This document shows positions 14,182 through 22,552 of a DNA stretch of 34,762 nt, piece after piece. The DNA comes from an uncultured Treponema sp. (lineage in GTDB: Bacteria > Spirochaetota > Spirochaetia > Treponematales > Treponemataceae). The stretch is taken from positions 1 through 34,762 of the forward strand of contig CAKZZO010000075.1 of NCBI GenBank assembly GCA_937885175.1, written 5' to 3'. Each line of letters opens with the position of its first letter. The first letter of the stretch is position 1. The notes beneath the pieces are model-generated. The model did not search any database, had not been told where the DNA came from, and saw only the letters and a list, made by a program, of their open reading frames with translations. The position numbers were made by a program, and so were the translations under genes.

Positions 14182-15144
14182 TCATTTCACCACCCTGTAT
14201 TCCACGCTTGCTTCTGCAATCTCCGCATTCTCGTTGGCCAATTTAAATGCCCTCGTTCCCATCATTTTCTTTTGAGTTGGCAAATCACTTTCTACTGTGG
14301 ATGCATATACTTTTACGCTCTCGTTGCCAAAAATTCCGTCTTCGACGCGCAAGACCGCACCGGGAATATCGGGAAAAATCCTGCTTTCTCCCGCACGAAT
14401 AAAATTACTCTGCAAGGGTAGCCATGTCTCTTCTTTGTGGGCATCCGTACAAAGAATTGCAAGGTAAGCATTCTTGTCCACACTCACTTTGAATCGGATT
14501 ACGTCTCGCGGATGCAGAGTGGAAACTTCCTCCCCATGGGCATTTATCATGGCTATTGAAACGCCAAGTGCATTTTTTGCAAGGGTAGGCTTCTTCCCAT
14601 TTCCCATATTCTGTGCCATAGGGCGCGGCTTCTTTGATTTTTCCACCTGGAACTTCACTTCTTTTTCTTTGTTGCTCACTTTTCCACGCCATGACGTAAG
14701 GACTTTCTTGCTTTCTACCATGGATGCGCGCAGTATCAGTTGCCAGCCACCACTGACGGTTTCCATATTACCCAGTACAATACAGTCTGCACCCAATGCC
14801 GCACCAATTTCCTGTATCGTTTCATCACTCACTGCCCCAGAAAGCTGATAATCGGATTCCTGTTGAATGAGTGCAAGGGAATATTCGTCGCGCTCGGCTA
14901 CGTTTGTCTGCTCCAGCATGTTGGTTAGTTCATGGTTCAGTTCATCCACAATATAATCACTCAATGCCCAGTGGTCACTCCGAATATCAATTACGGCGAC
15001 CGTCTGCACCTTGCCGTCTATTGCCCTGCTGATTTTCTTAGCGGCATCGGCAACCGTCTCCTCAAGGGTCGGCTCTTTTGCAAAAAGAGGTAACGAAACA
15101 AAAAGCAGCGCCAAAATTGCGGCAACACGCAGTAATTTCTTCAT
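14182..15144 (-). CDS. Exported CsgG-like / DUF4384 protein
   Basis: The ATG at 15144 (320 residues) follows AAGGAGA at good spacing and begins a signal peptide (MKKLLRVAAILALLF...LFAKE); the upstream GTG at 15159 lacks this. Residues about 35-155 resemble the CsgG/LpoB/TolB-like periplasmic fold (KVQTVAVIDIRS, LTNMLEQTNVAERDEYSLAL, IGAALGADCIVLGNM). After a basic linker, residues about 195-295 look like DUF4384 (LHPRDVIRFKVSVDKNAYLA, then ILCTD...WLPLQSN), a domain often found with bacterial caspase-like proteins. That supports a link with the caspase gene at 9741. It is the last gene of a three-gene operon. Its exact role is unknown. Confidence 0.85.
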   Translation of the reverse strand: MKKLLRVAAILALLFVSLPLFAKEPTLEETVADAAKKISRAIDGKVQTVAVIDIRSDHWALSDYIVDELNHELTNMLEQTNVAERDEYSLALIQQESDYQLSGAVSDETIQEIGAALGADCIVLGNMETVSGGWQLILRASMVESKKVLTSWRGKVSNKEKEVKFQVEKSKKPRPMAQNMGNGKKPTLAKNALGVSIAMINAHGEEVSTLHPRDVIRFKVSVDKNAYLAILCTDAHKEETWLPLQSNFIRAGESRIFPDIPGAVLRVEDGIFGNESVKVYASTVESDLPTQKKMMGTRAFKLANENAEIAEASVEYRVVK

Positions 15145-15201
15145 AAGTGTCTCCTTCACCTGAATTTTTACGGGAATTTCCCATGACTTTTTTGGATGAA
15201 T

Positions 15202-16185
15202 TTATTCCGCAAGGAAATTTGTCTGCAAATCCTGCTTGATTTTAGTAACAGCACGGGTATATGCCTGTTCCAGTGTTTTTCCACCTACGCGAGCATAGGC
15301 TTTTGAATAGGTATATACGCCTTCACCGGCATTATTTAGGATTAGCACGTCAAGAGAGGGGCGAACAAAATTTCCCGCATCATACCCTTCTTCCAGACAT
15401 GAAACATCCAGAATAATTCTGTACAGTGCATTTTCAACTGCATATGCATAACCGTCTTTTTCCAGTATGGAAGCAACCGTACTGAACAAGGGATCAAATC
15501 TCTTTTCCTTCTGGATTATACTGATTGAAAATGTTAAGCCCTTTTTCAGCGCAGTGCGTTCATTCGGAATAAGGGCAATTGTTTTTAATGCATTCTGAAA
15601 CTTTGCTGAATCAGAAGGAACGATAATAGTTTCATTGTGAATGTATTTTTCTGCCAGAGAAGCAAGCACCTGTGCCTTTCTCAGCGCAGCAATTGCAAGG
15701 AAGGGTTCTTTTTCGTTTTTCGCATAAAAGCGATAGGTCTCAATTGAATCCATAAGGGCATTGATTCTTGCCGTATAAATCTGCGCCGCGTCCTTTTTAT
15801 TGATATAGGCCAGAACAGAATACGTGTCTGACTTTTTATCATAGTAGGAATCTGTAAATTTAACGCAGAAGAATTCTGCATTTGAACTGATATGTGCAAT
15901 CTGCTGATAGGATTGATTGCTTGCAAACATGGACTTATCATCTACCAGAATTGCAGATGATTCTTTTACTGCAAGCGTCACGACATCGGTTTTCGTGTCA
16001 AAAAACAATGAAATATCCGCAACGGCTGCATTTTGTGCAGATTTTGCCGATGTGCCTTCGCCAATTGCCCGAATAAACTCCGATGACGGATACTCTTTTT
16101 CAGGTCTCTTTAGCCATGCAGGCACATCTGCAAAACAAAGGGCAGAAGCAGTTGCCAATACCAGCAAAATAATTACTCTTTTCAT
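15202..16185 (-). CDS. Exported LPP20-like protein
   Basis: A 327-residue protein with a signal peptide (MKRVIILLVLATASALCFAD). Residues about 22-135 have the LPP20 pattern: PAWLKRPEKEYPSSEFIRAI, then GEGTSAKSAQNAAVADISLF, and a strand near AEFFCVKFTDSYYD. Proteins of this type are surface-associated in many bacteria and often sit next to CsgG-like genes. The C-terminal half resembles no family known to me. It follows the lipoprotein at 16214 by 28 bases and has an AGGAG site. Confidence 0.82.
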   Translation of the reverse strand: MKRVIILLVLATASALCFADVPAWLKRPEKEYPSSEFIRAIGEGTSAKSAQNAAVADISLFFDTKTDVVTLAVKESSAILVDDKSMFASNQSYQQIAHISSNAEFFCVKFTDSYYDKKSDTYSVLAYINKKDAAQIYTARINALMDSIETYRFYAKNEKEPFLAIAALRKAQVLASLAEKYIHNETIIVPSDSAKFQNALKTIALIPNERTALKKGLTFSISIIQKEKRFDPLFSTVASILEKDGYAYAVENALYRIILDVSCLEEGYDAGNFVRPSLDVLILNNAGEGVYTYSKAYARVGGKTLEQAYTRAVTKIKQDLQTNFLAE

Positions 16186-16213
16186 TTCAGTCTCCTGCCT
16201 TTTGTCAAATGTT

Positions 16214-16864
16214 TTATTTTGCTTCTACGTCAGAAGAAAGCATCAACTTAAATACAATTTCTTCAAGCAAGGCCTTCTTTTCCACATCTTTGTACGCATC
16301 ACGGATGTGCTTTTCAAACATTTCCTCATCCATGCTATAGATAACCATGTAGTTGTACTGCGTAACATAGTCCTCAGAACCTTCCGGCATCTGTCGGGTA
16401 CGAGACCACCAATCTGTTTCACGCACAAGGCCATTTAAAGATGCAAGCGCAAAACGACCTGAAACATGACTCAATTCCTGATTCATTTCCTCCTGATTAC
16501 CGAATTCATGTCCTTTTACGATGTCTATAACACTCTGATTTATGGATGCAGCAATGTCAGCACGGGCATCAACTTGGTCAACCCATGTTTTAAGGAAATC
16601 AAGGTTTTGTCCTTTTTTGGTGAGCACCCAGATTTTTTTGCCTTGCAAGCCCAGAGCCTTTCCCAACGATTTCTGGTCAGAAGACTTTTCAATAACCGTC
16701 TGAACCCAATTCGGTTGAGCAGCACCCCATGCAGTACCCTTGTGCTCGATTATCTCGACTTTTCCAGAAGCATCGGAAATATTAGGACGGGGATTGGATG
16801 CACATGACACCAACATCACCATAACCATTGCACCCAGTGCAATTTTGCTTACTCTCTTAAACAT
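16214..16864 (-). CDS. LPP20-like lipoprotein
   Basis: A 216-residue lipoprotein with a short signal and lipobox (MVMLVSC, lipidated Cys21). The mature part includes PNWVQTVIEKSSDQKSL, which resembles the beginning of LPP20 domains, and a DIAASINQSVIDIV helix; the resemblance is looser than in the next gene. It is the first gene of the operon driven by the promoter at 16900-16927, with GAGGAA about 7 bases before the ATG. Its function is unknown, probably part of an envelope complex with the two genes downstream. Confidence 0.82.
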   Translation of the reverse strand: MFKRVSKIALGAMVMVMLVSCASNPRPNISDASGKVEIIEHKGTAWGAAQPNWVQTVIEKSSDQKSLGKALGLQGKKIWVLTKKGQNLDFLKTWVDQVDARADIAASINQSVIDIVKGHEFGNQEEMNQELSHVSGRFALASLNGLVRETDWWSRTRQMPEGSEDYVTQYNYMVIYSMDEEMFEKHIRDAYKDVEKKALLEEIVFKLMLSSDVEAK

Positions 16865-16899
16865 ATAAGTTCCTCGCTTAAAATAAAATTTGTAATTAA

Positions 16900-16927
16900 A
16901 TTATAGCCTAAAAACCTATATTTTCAA
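16900..16927 (-). promoter_or_regulatory. Promoter of the LPP20-CsgG operon
   Basis: On the minus strand, TTGAAA (16922-16927) and a perfect TATAAT (16900-16905) are separated by 16 bases, about 36 bases before the ATG. The divergent regulator gene starts 69 bases beyond the -35. Confidence 0.75.
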
Positions 16928-16958
16928 GTTTAAAATGTTAATTTATGTGTAAAAAGAC

Positions 16959-16989
16959 TATAATTTTTAGCATATTTTTCGACTAGAAT
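16959..16989 (+). promoter_or_regulatory. Candidate promoter(s) of the XRE regulator
   Basis: Two -10-like boxes are present: TATAAT at 16959-16964, giving a leader of about 25 bases, and TAGAAT at 16984-16989, only 6 bases before the ATG, giving a leaderless mRNA. No ribosome binding site is visible before the ATG, which favours the second. Confidence 0.4.
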
Positions 16990-16995
16990 ACATAA

Positions 16996-17343
16996 ATGGG
17001 TACGCGTGAAATCTTCAGAGAAAATTTAAAATACTATCGAAAGCGTAGCGGACTGTCGCAAGAAAAACTCTCTGAAATGATTGGCTACGGCGACACTTAC
17101 ATAACTGAAATTGAAAGTAGACATAAATTTCCAAAACCAGAGACAATAGACATTATTGCAGAAAAACTGGGCATAGAGGCATTCCAGTTATTCCAGAAAC
17201 TCGGCTGCCCGGCAAACATCAAAAAAAACACCCAAAACGACTTTATCTCATCTCTTTCCGATCGTTTATATGCACATCTCTCGCAAAATCTTCACGAGCA
17301 GATTGCAAAGGAAATAGCCGATGTATTTAAGGTAAACGCATAA
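16996..17343 (+). CDS. XRE-family transcriptional regulator
   Basis: A 115-residue DNA-binding protein. Residues about 8-62 are a classic helix-turn-helix: LKYYRKRSGLSQEKLSEMIG, YGDTYITEIESRH, then PETIDIIAEKLGI. The C-terminal 45 residues are a helical tail, perhaps for dimerisation. It is divergent from the LPP20-CsgG operon, whose promoter lies in the shared 131-base gap, so it may control that operon. No antitoxin-type toxin partner is next to it. No Shine-Dalgarno site is seen. Confidence 0.9.
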   Translation: MGTREIFRENLKYYRKRSGLSQEKLSEMIGYGDTYITEIESRHKFPKPETIDIIAEKLGIEAFQLFQKLGCPANIKKNTQNDFISSLSDRLYAHLSQNLHEQIAKEIADVFKVNA

Positions 17344-17401
17344 ATTCCAAGACGACAGTCCGGACATTGTCCTTCTCAATTTTCTGCAAATCATTTTAAA
17401 T

Positions 17402-17430
17402 TTGCAATATCTGCATTTTGCCGTTAGAAT
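17402..17430 (+). promoter_or_regulatory. Promoter of the FIST gene (probably leaderless)
   Basis: TTGCAA (17402-17407) and TAGAAT (17425-17430) are separated by exactly 17 bases; the ATG follows 6 bases after the -10, so transcription should start at or near the start codon. No ribosome binding site is seen. Confidence 0.6.
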
Positions 17431-17436
17431 GGATAT

Positions 17437-18576
17437 ATGAAACAAGATATCGCGGTAACATACAACCCCATCTTATCGAGTGCGGTAGACGAAATTTGTG
17501 CTAAACTTCCTCAGAGTAATTCATATATTGCCATCATTTTCTTTGCTTCCGTAAATTATGATTTTCAGGTCTTGTCTACATTGATTAAGGAGCGTTATCC
17601 AAATGCAGAGGTTATCGGCTGTTCTACATCTGGTGAAATCTTAAACGGAGACGGCTTTGTCCAACATTCGATTGTCGTTACGGGTCTTTCCTGTACCCGC
17701 ACCTGGGTTTCAGGCGTAATCATCAACAATGTAGAAAAATTCAACATTTTTGGTGTAAAAACCGTGGAGGATGCAGCCCGCAAAATCGGCATAACTCCCG
17801 GCTCTCCAGACTGCCATAAGGATGCCTTTGCCTTGACTTTTGTAAACGGGCTTTGCAATGCGGAAGAAACCCTAACCGCCCTTTTTTATGCAATCATCAA
17901 AAACGAAGATTTTATTCTTGCAGGCGGAAGTGCGGGCGATGACCTGCAGTTCAAAAAAACCTATGTCTCATACAACGGCAATGTAGCCACAGAGGGAGCC
18001 GTGATTCTTTTTGTACGCACCCAATGTAAATTCGACATCCGAAAAGAAAACCTCTTTACGCCAATCGGAAAACTTATGAAAATCACCGACGCAGACATCC
18101 ACACCCGAAAAATCATAAGCATTGACGGTCAAGTTCCCCAAAGACGCTATGCAGAACTGCTTGAAATCAACGAAAAAGATGTGAACAACGCACAACTGGT
18201 CTTTCCCTTTGGCAGAAGACTGTACGGCGACATATACATTTCATCAATCGCAGGATTCAACGATGACGGAACAATGAACATGTACTGCAAAGTAACGCCG
18301 GGTTCCTTCGTCGAACTTCTCAAAGAAGGTGAAATCTCAAGTATTGCGGAAGAAACCTGCAAGGCAATCAGCGAAAATATTCCACGTCCGGGAGCCGTTA
18401 TCCTTGTAAACTGCATTTTGCGGACGATTTATTTCAGCCAAAAGTCTCTTGTAAAAGAAGTTCTCGGCAGATTTGACCGCTACTTCCCCAAATATTGCGG
18501 TTTTCCCAGTTACGGTGAGCAGTTCGGGCGATTTAACTGTAACCAAACCCTTGTAAGCATCGTCATCAGCGAGTAA
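17437..18576 (+). CDS. FIST-domain sensory protein
   Basis: This 379-residue cytoplasmic protein has the two halves of a FIST sensor. The N-terminal half (about 30-215) has YPNAEVIGCSTSGEI, FVNGLCNAEE and LAGGSAGDDLQF, the glycine-rich signature of FIST_N. The C-terminal half (about 225-370) has GFNDDGTMNMYCKVTPG and ends with an YGEQFG segment typical of FIST_C. FIST proteins are thought to bind small ligands such as amino acids and occur with chemotaxis and cyclase signalling proteins. Here it converges on the cyclase/CheA operon, with 25 bases between stop codons, so it probably belongs to the same signalling circuit. It has its own promoter at 17402-17430. Confidence 0.92.
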   Translation: MKQDIAVTYNPILSSAVDEICAKLPQSNSYIAIIFFASVNYDFQVLSTLIKERYPNAEVIGCSTSGEILNGDGFVQHSIVVTGLSCTRTWVSGVIINNVEKFNIFGVKTVEDAARKIGITPGSPDCHKDAFALTFVNGLCNAEETLTALFYAIIKNEDFILAGGSAGDDLQFKKTYVSYNGNVATEGAVILFVRTQCKFDIRKENLFTPIGKLMKITDADIHTRKIISIDGQVPQRRYAELLEINEKDVNNAQLVFPFGRRLYGDIYISSIAGFNDDGTMNMYCKVTPGSFVELLKEGEISSIAEETCKAISENIPRPGAVILVNCILRTIYFSQKSLVKEVLGRFDRYFPKYCGFPSYGEQFGRFNCNQTLVSIVISE

Positions 18577-18601
18577 TACAAACTGGACGCTTTTTTTTCA
18601 G

Positions 18602-20449
18602 TTATTTGGTATTAAAAGCGATTGCCCCATCCCAGTTTTCAGGCGGGTTCCTTATGAATTCTTCACAACGGGAAAGCAAAAGGCTTGCCGCCTTGTCATG
18701 TTCACTTTCGGCAAGGGCTTTCTGAAAATAATCCCGCGCCAAATTCCAAATTCCCTTCTTGTACAAATCCATGCCTTTTATGTAACAATTCTTGTACTCA
18801 GGGGTAAATTCATCGTCGCTTTTGTCAACAGCATAGATTGGAACGGCATTTTTTTTGCCTTTTACGCGCACGTCGTCAATGTGGCGGAAAGGAAATGCAT
18901 CTTCGCCTGCATCCTCAAAAACGCTGTCGCTTACAAGAATATGCGTTCCGTATGTTTTTGTCAGTCCCTCAAGACGGCTGGCAAGATTTACGCTGTCACC
19001 GATTACAGAATAGTCAGTCTTGTCCTTTGAACCGATTGAACCCACGATGACATCTCCGTAATGGATGCCGATTCCCGTGTCAAATTTCATGCCGTCAGGG
19101 AGCACCAAGTCACCGATTTCCAGCGTCTCCAAGGCATCCCGCATCTCGCAGGCGGCGGCCACTGCCCTTTTGCAGTTGTCTTCATAACTTACTGGAGTTC
19201 CAAACTCTGCCATAATGGCGTCTCCGATAAATTTGTCGATTGTGCCGCCGTGCTTTCGGATAATGTCAACCATGACGGTAAAGTAGCGGTTCAAGAAAGA
19301 AACCAAAACATCGGGCTTATTGCGCTCGCTTATGTTTGTAAAGGAACGAATGTCGCTGAACAAAATTGCCACCGTCCTCGTTTCACCCACGCCCACGGAT
19401 TCGTCATTTTCATCAGTCTGCTCAACAAGGCTGTCAATTACCTGCGCGGGAACAAAACGGCTAAAGGCACGGCGGATTCGCTTTTCAAAATAGATTTTTC
19501 TTTCAACTATAAGTGCCTTTGCAAAAATATCGCCCACATTTTTTACGCAGAATGTAAAAAAATTCTGTGCTGCCCCAGAAATATTTCCGCCCGAGACAAT
19601 ATGAACGCTTCCAAAATACTCGCTTTCATCGCTTGTGTGCAAGGGTTCCGTGCCATAACTGGAAAGCTGCACATCTTTGTTGAAGAACCTGTTCATCTCA
19701 GGGGAACTTTCCAATAATTTCGGATTTATTTTTGAGGCGTTGTAGTCAGGAAGGATTTTCTCAAAATCCGTTGCACAGACATTCAAAAAGTCCGCAATCT
19801 CTTTTTCGCCGATTTGTTCCGCCGCAACATAGTATCCGTGCGGGCCGTCGTTTTCAACTATGTATAGGCCTGCAATGGGAACTTCTGTAATTTCTGCAAC
19901 CAAAAGCAAAAACGTTCTTACCATTTCCTCAATGCTTTCAATCTGGTTTGTAAGGACACTGAGTCTGGAAAAAAGTGCGTTTTTGTATGCGCTTTCAAAT
20001 GAAAGCTGAGAAGCCTGCATAAAAAGAAAACCGTCATCAAGATTCTTTTTTACTTGCAGCAGTTCCGTCTTGTCAATTTTTGGCGCAGAAAGCTGGGCTA
20101 GTTCATCAACATTCAGGACGAGGGTTTTTGGCTCAAGGCGCACAAATGTCGTAGCACCACAGGAAAGGGCGAAATCTTCGTCTAAGGGAGAGGGAGAGGC
20201 GGAATACAGGGCAATTGTCAATTCCCTAAAACATGCTATTGAGCGGACAAGTCGGACGACTTCAAAACTCTTTGGCTTTTCAATGCTGGAGTTTATAAGG
20301 AACAAATCCGGCTGAAAGTCAAAGAGTCCATAGACAGCGGCTTTTCCGTCGCCTACAAACTGAATCGAATAGTCATCGGAATCAAGCGTCATCGTAAAAA
20401 GTTTTTGAACCGTTACCGAAGTTTCAAGTATAAGAATTTTCTTTGCCAT
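18602..20449 (-). CDS. Class III adenylate cyclase with N-terminal pseudo-receiver
   Basis: A 615-residue cytoplasmic protein. Residues 1-125 have the receiver fold, but the phosphoacceptor is Asn53 (LFLINSS) and the usual acidic pocket and Lys are altered, so it cannot be phosphorylated in the normal way. A GAF-like region (about 150-310) with VPIAGLYIVEND follows. The class III cyclase domain (about 350-530) has both metal Asp residues (FSDIRSFT, about 361; GDAIMAEFG, about 407), the adenine-selecting Lys in KTDYSVIGD (about 475), and transition-state Asn/Arg in VNLASRLE. It should make cAMP. The C-terminus (about 545-590) looks like one TPR-type repeat. It is the last gene of the chemosensory operon, starting 6 bases after the CheA stop codon. 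Confidence 0.93.
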   Translation of the reverse strand: MAKKILILETSVTVQKLFTMTLDSDDYSIQFVGDGKAAVYGLFDFQPDLFLINSSIEKPKSFEVVRLVRSIACFRELTIALYSASPSPLDEDFALSCGATTFVRLEPKTLVLNVDELAQLSAPKIDKTELLQVKKNLDDGFLFMQASQLSFESAYKNALFSRLSVLTNQIESIEEMVRTFLLLVAEITEVPIAGLYIVENDGPHGYYVAAEQIGEKEIADFLNVCATDFEKILPDYNASKINPKLLESSPEMNRFFNKDVQLSSYGTEPLHTSDESEYFGSVHIVSGGNISGAAQNFFTFCVKNVGDIFAKALIVERKIYFEKRIRRAFSRFVPAQVIDSLVEQTDENDESVGVGETRTVAILFSDIRSFTNISERNKPDVLVSFLNRYFTVMVDIIRKHGGTIDKFIGDAIMAEFGTPVSYEDNCKRAVAAACEMRDALETLEIGDLVLPDGMKFDTGIGIHYGDVIVGSIGSKDKTDYSVIGDSVNLASRLEGLTKTYGTHILVSDSVFEDAGEDAFPFRHIDDVRVKGKKNAVPIYAVDKSDDEFTPEYKNCYIKGMDLYKKGIWNLARDYFQKALAESEHDKAASLLLSRCEEFIRNPPENWDGAIAFNTK

Positions 20450-20455
20450 TTTCCT

Positions 20456-22552
20456 TTACTCCCCCAAAAGTTCCTTGATAGTACCAATCAACCTGCTTCT
20501 CTCAAAGTCCGCTTTAGAAATAATCGCGTTCACTCCCAGGGCCTTAAATTCTTCAAGCACTTTTGGACTTTGGTCGGCAGAAACAACAAGCACCGGTACA
20601 CTAGCGTACTGCTCCATGCGGCGAAGATTGTCAAGAAGCACAAGACCCGTCATGCGAGGCATATCTTTATCTGTCATTATAAGGTCGTACTGTTTTGCCT
20701 TTGCCTTTTCCAAAGCGTCAATTCCGTCAACAGCAGAATCCACGCTAAAACCAGCGCTTTCCAAAATTGACTGCTCAATCGTGCGCGTTGTTGCCGAGTC
20801 ATCAACAGCCAGAATTCGTATGGTGCGCTTTTTGGTTGCCGCCTCATACTTTTTGATGTCGTAGCCTCGGAGCGATTTGAATTTTTTGAGGATGTCGGGA
20901 ACATGAAGAATCGGAACGATGTCGTAATGCTCGTCAAAGACAATACCCTGCAAAATGGAAAAATTCTTGAATGCAGCAGGAAGCGGTTTTACCACAAGGC
21001 TTACATACTGCTGGACCTGATCTACGATAATTCCAATTCGCTGCTCCATGTATTCTGCAATAAGGATTGAGTCAGCGTCCTGATGCACGACACCTTTCTG
21101 CTCCGCAAAAAGCGAAGACAGGGAAAAACAGGGAATGAGTTGGTCTGCAAGCTTGAGATAACTTTGATTCTGCAGCGTAATGTATTCGCTTTTCTTGCGG
21201 TAAATGATGTCAACAATATGCTGGGAGGGAATAAGGTATTTATCCTGATTTGAATAGATGAAAAGTCCCTGCAATGTTGAAAGCGAAAGGGGGAAATAGA
21301 GAATAAAAGACGTGCCCTTGCCGGCTTCGCTTTCGATTTTAATTCGTCCCTTGATTTTTTCCACATTTGCCCAGACCACATCAAGACCAACGCCACGCCC
21401 TGACAGTTCCGTGACTTTTTCCTTTGTTGAGAATCCTGACTGAAACAAAAACTGAGACAGTTCCCGATCAGCCATATTCTTGATTTCATCACCCCGCTCT
21501 GGATAGAGCGAAAGTGCCTTGCTCCTGATTTTTTCGTAGTCTAAGCCCCGTCCGTCATCGGAAATTCTAAGTTCAATGTGCTTTGTTTCCCGCACACAAG
21601 AGATTGTTATGGTTCCCGTTTCCTTCTTGCCTGCTTTTTTCCGTTCCGCCGGACTTTCAATGCCGTGATCCAGCGCGTTTCTGATTAAGTGCATGAGGAT
21701 ATCGGAAAGCTCCTCAAGGATTACCTTATCAACGGCAATGTCAGAACTTGGAATAACACAAGTAACTTTTTTACCCAGGTTCATGCTTTCAAGGGCAATG
21801 GTGTTTTCCAGGGGCTTTAAAACGATACTGACGGGAAGCATTCGCAAGTCAAACACCTGTTCCTGTACGCTAAAAATTGACGTTTCAAGTGCGTAGATGT
21901 CGGATTCAAATTGCTTGCGGATTTTTGACAGTTCGTGACTTCCCGTTCGCTCTTCAAATTTTTGCAGTTCATCAAGTTGATGCTTTAAGTGAAATTCCCG
22001 TGTAATCATGGTGTCAAAGGCCGCTATGATTTCGTTTACGCGGGAAATTTTAATCCTGATTGACTGAATGTCGCTTATATTATCGCTGTCTTCCTCGTCA
22101 TCGTCTTCCAATGCACTTGCGGCGTTTTTGTTGACTTCTGAAAGAAGCAGGTCTACATCAATAAGTTCTCCAGCCGCAAGTTTGTCGCAATACTGGAGGT
22201 AGATTTCAATGTCGTTTTCGTCAACTCCCTTCTTTTTGATTGATTTTACGCAGTCCTGAATTTTATCAGCCACGGCAAAGACCAATTTTACCAGTCTGTC
22301 TGAATTCTTAACCTGTCCGTCCTTTACGCCTTTGTAAATATCTTCAAGAGCATGGGAAAGTTTTTCAATCGTCAGAAATCCCAGCATGCGGGAATTTCCC
22401 TTGATGGTATGGAGTGCGCGCAAAAGGTTTTGAAGAGTCGCCTCATCGTTTTGAGAATGTTTTAGGCTCATTACATCTTTTTTTGACTGTTCCAAAAGTT
22501 CCGAAGTTTCTTCAAGAAAACTTTCGATGATGTCGCTAGAAATCTTTGCCAT
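20456..22552 (-). CDS. cheA: CheA-type histidine kinase fused to a receiver domain
   Basis: This 698-residue hybrid kinase has, in order, an HPt domain (1-105) with phospho-His48 (ALHTIKGNSR), an acidic linker with no clear P2 domain, a dimerisation region, an ATPase domain (about 280-420) with LIRNALDHGIESP, SDDGRGLDYEKI and SGRGVGLDVV, a CheW-like coupling domain (about 425-560), and a C-terminal receiver (about 578-698) with VDDS, Asp628 (MTDKDMP) and VVSAD. The fused receiver may be a phosphate sink or the output itself, since the operon has no separate CheY. This layout is typical of alternative chemosensory systems such as Frz-type ones. It overlaps cheR by 17 bases, and AGGAG lies 6 bases before its ATG. 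Confidence 0.96.
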   Translation of the reverse strand: MAKISSDIIESFLEETSELLEQSKKDVMSLKHSQNDEATLQNLLRALHTIKGNSRMLGFLTIEKLSHALEDIYKGVKDGQVKNSDRLVKLVFAVADKIQDCVKSIKKKGVDENDIEIYLQYCDKLAAGELIDVDLLLSEVNKNAASALEDDDEEDSDNISDIQSIRIKISRVNEIIAAFDTMITREFHLKHQLDELQKFEERTGSHELSKIRKQFESDIYALETSIFSVQEQVFDLRMLPVSIVLKPLENTIALESMNLGKKVTCVIPSSDIAVDKVILEELSDILMHLIRNALDHGIESPAERKKAGKKETGTITISCVRETKHIELRISDDGRGLDYEKIRSKALSLYPERGDEIKNMADRELSQFLFQSGFSTKEKVTELSGRGVGLDVVWANVEKIKGRIKIESEAGKGTSFILYFPLSLSTLQGLFIYSNQDKYLIPSQHIVDIIYRKKSEYITLQNQSYLKLADQLIPCFSLSSLFAEQKGVVHQDADSILIAEYMEQRIGIIVDQVQQYVSLVVKPLPAAFKNFSILQGIVFDEHYDIVPILHVPDILKKFKSLRGYDIKKYEAATKKRTIRILAVDDSATTRTIEQSILESAGFSVDSAVDGIDALEKAKAKQYDLIMTDKDMPRMTGLVLLDNLRRMEQYASVPVLVVSADQSPKVLEEFKALGVNAIISKADFERSRLIGTIKELLGE

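Noticed and set aside
13733..14185. A 150-codon minus-strand frame across the HigBA remnant
   Set aside because: It is the complement of the antitoxin and toxin remnant, which match known families; its hydrophobic product looks like a shadow.
18577..18601. AACTG...CAGTT with a T run as a shared terminator between FIST and the cyclase
   Set aside because: The stem is only 5 bases with a long loop that contains the T run itself, so a terminator cannot be supported.
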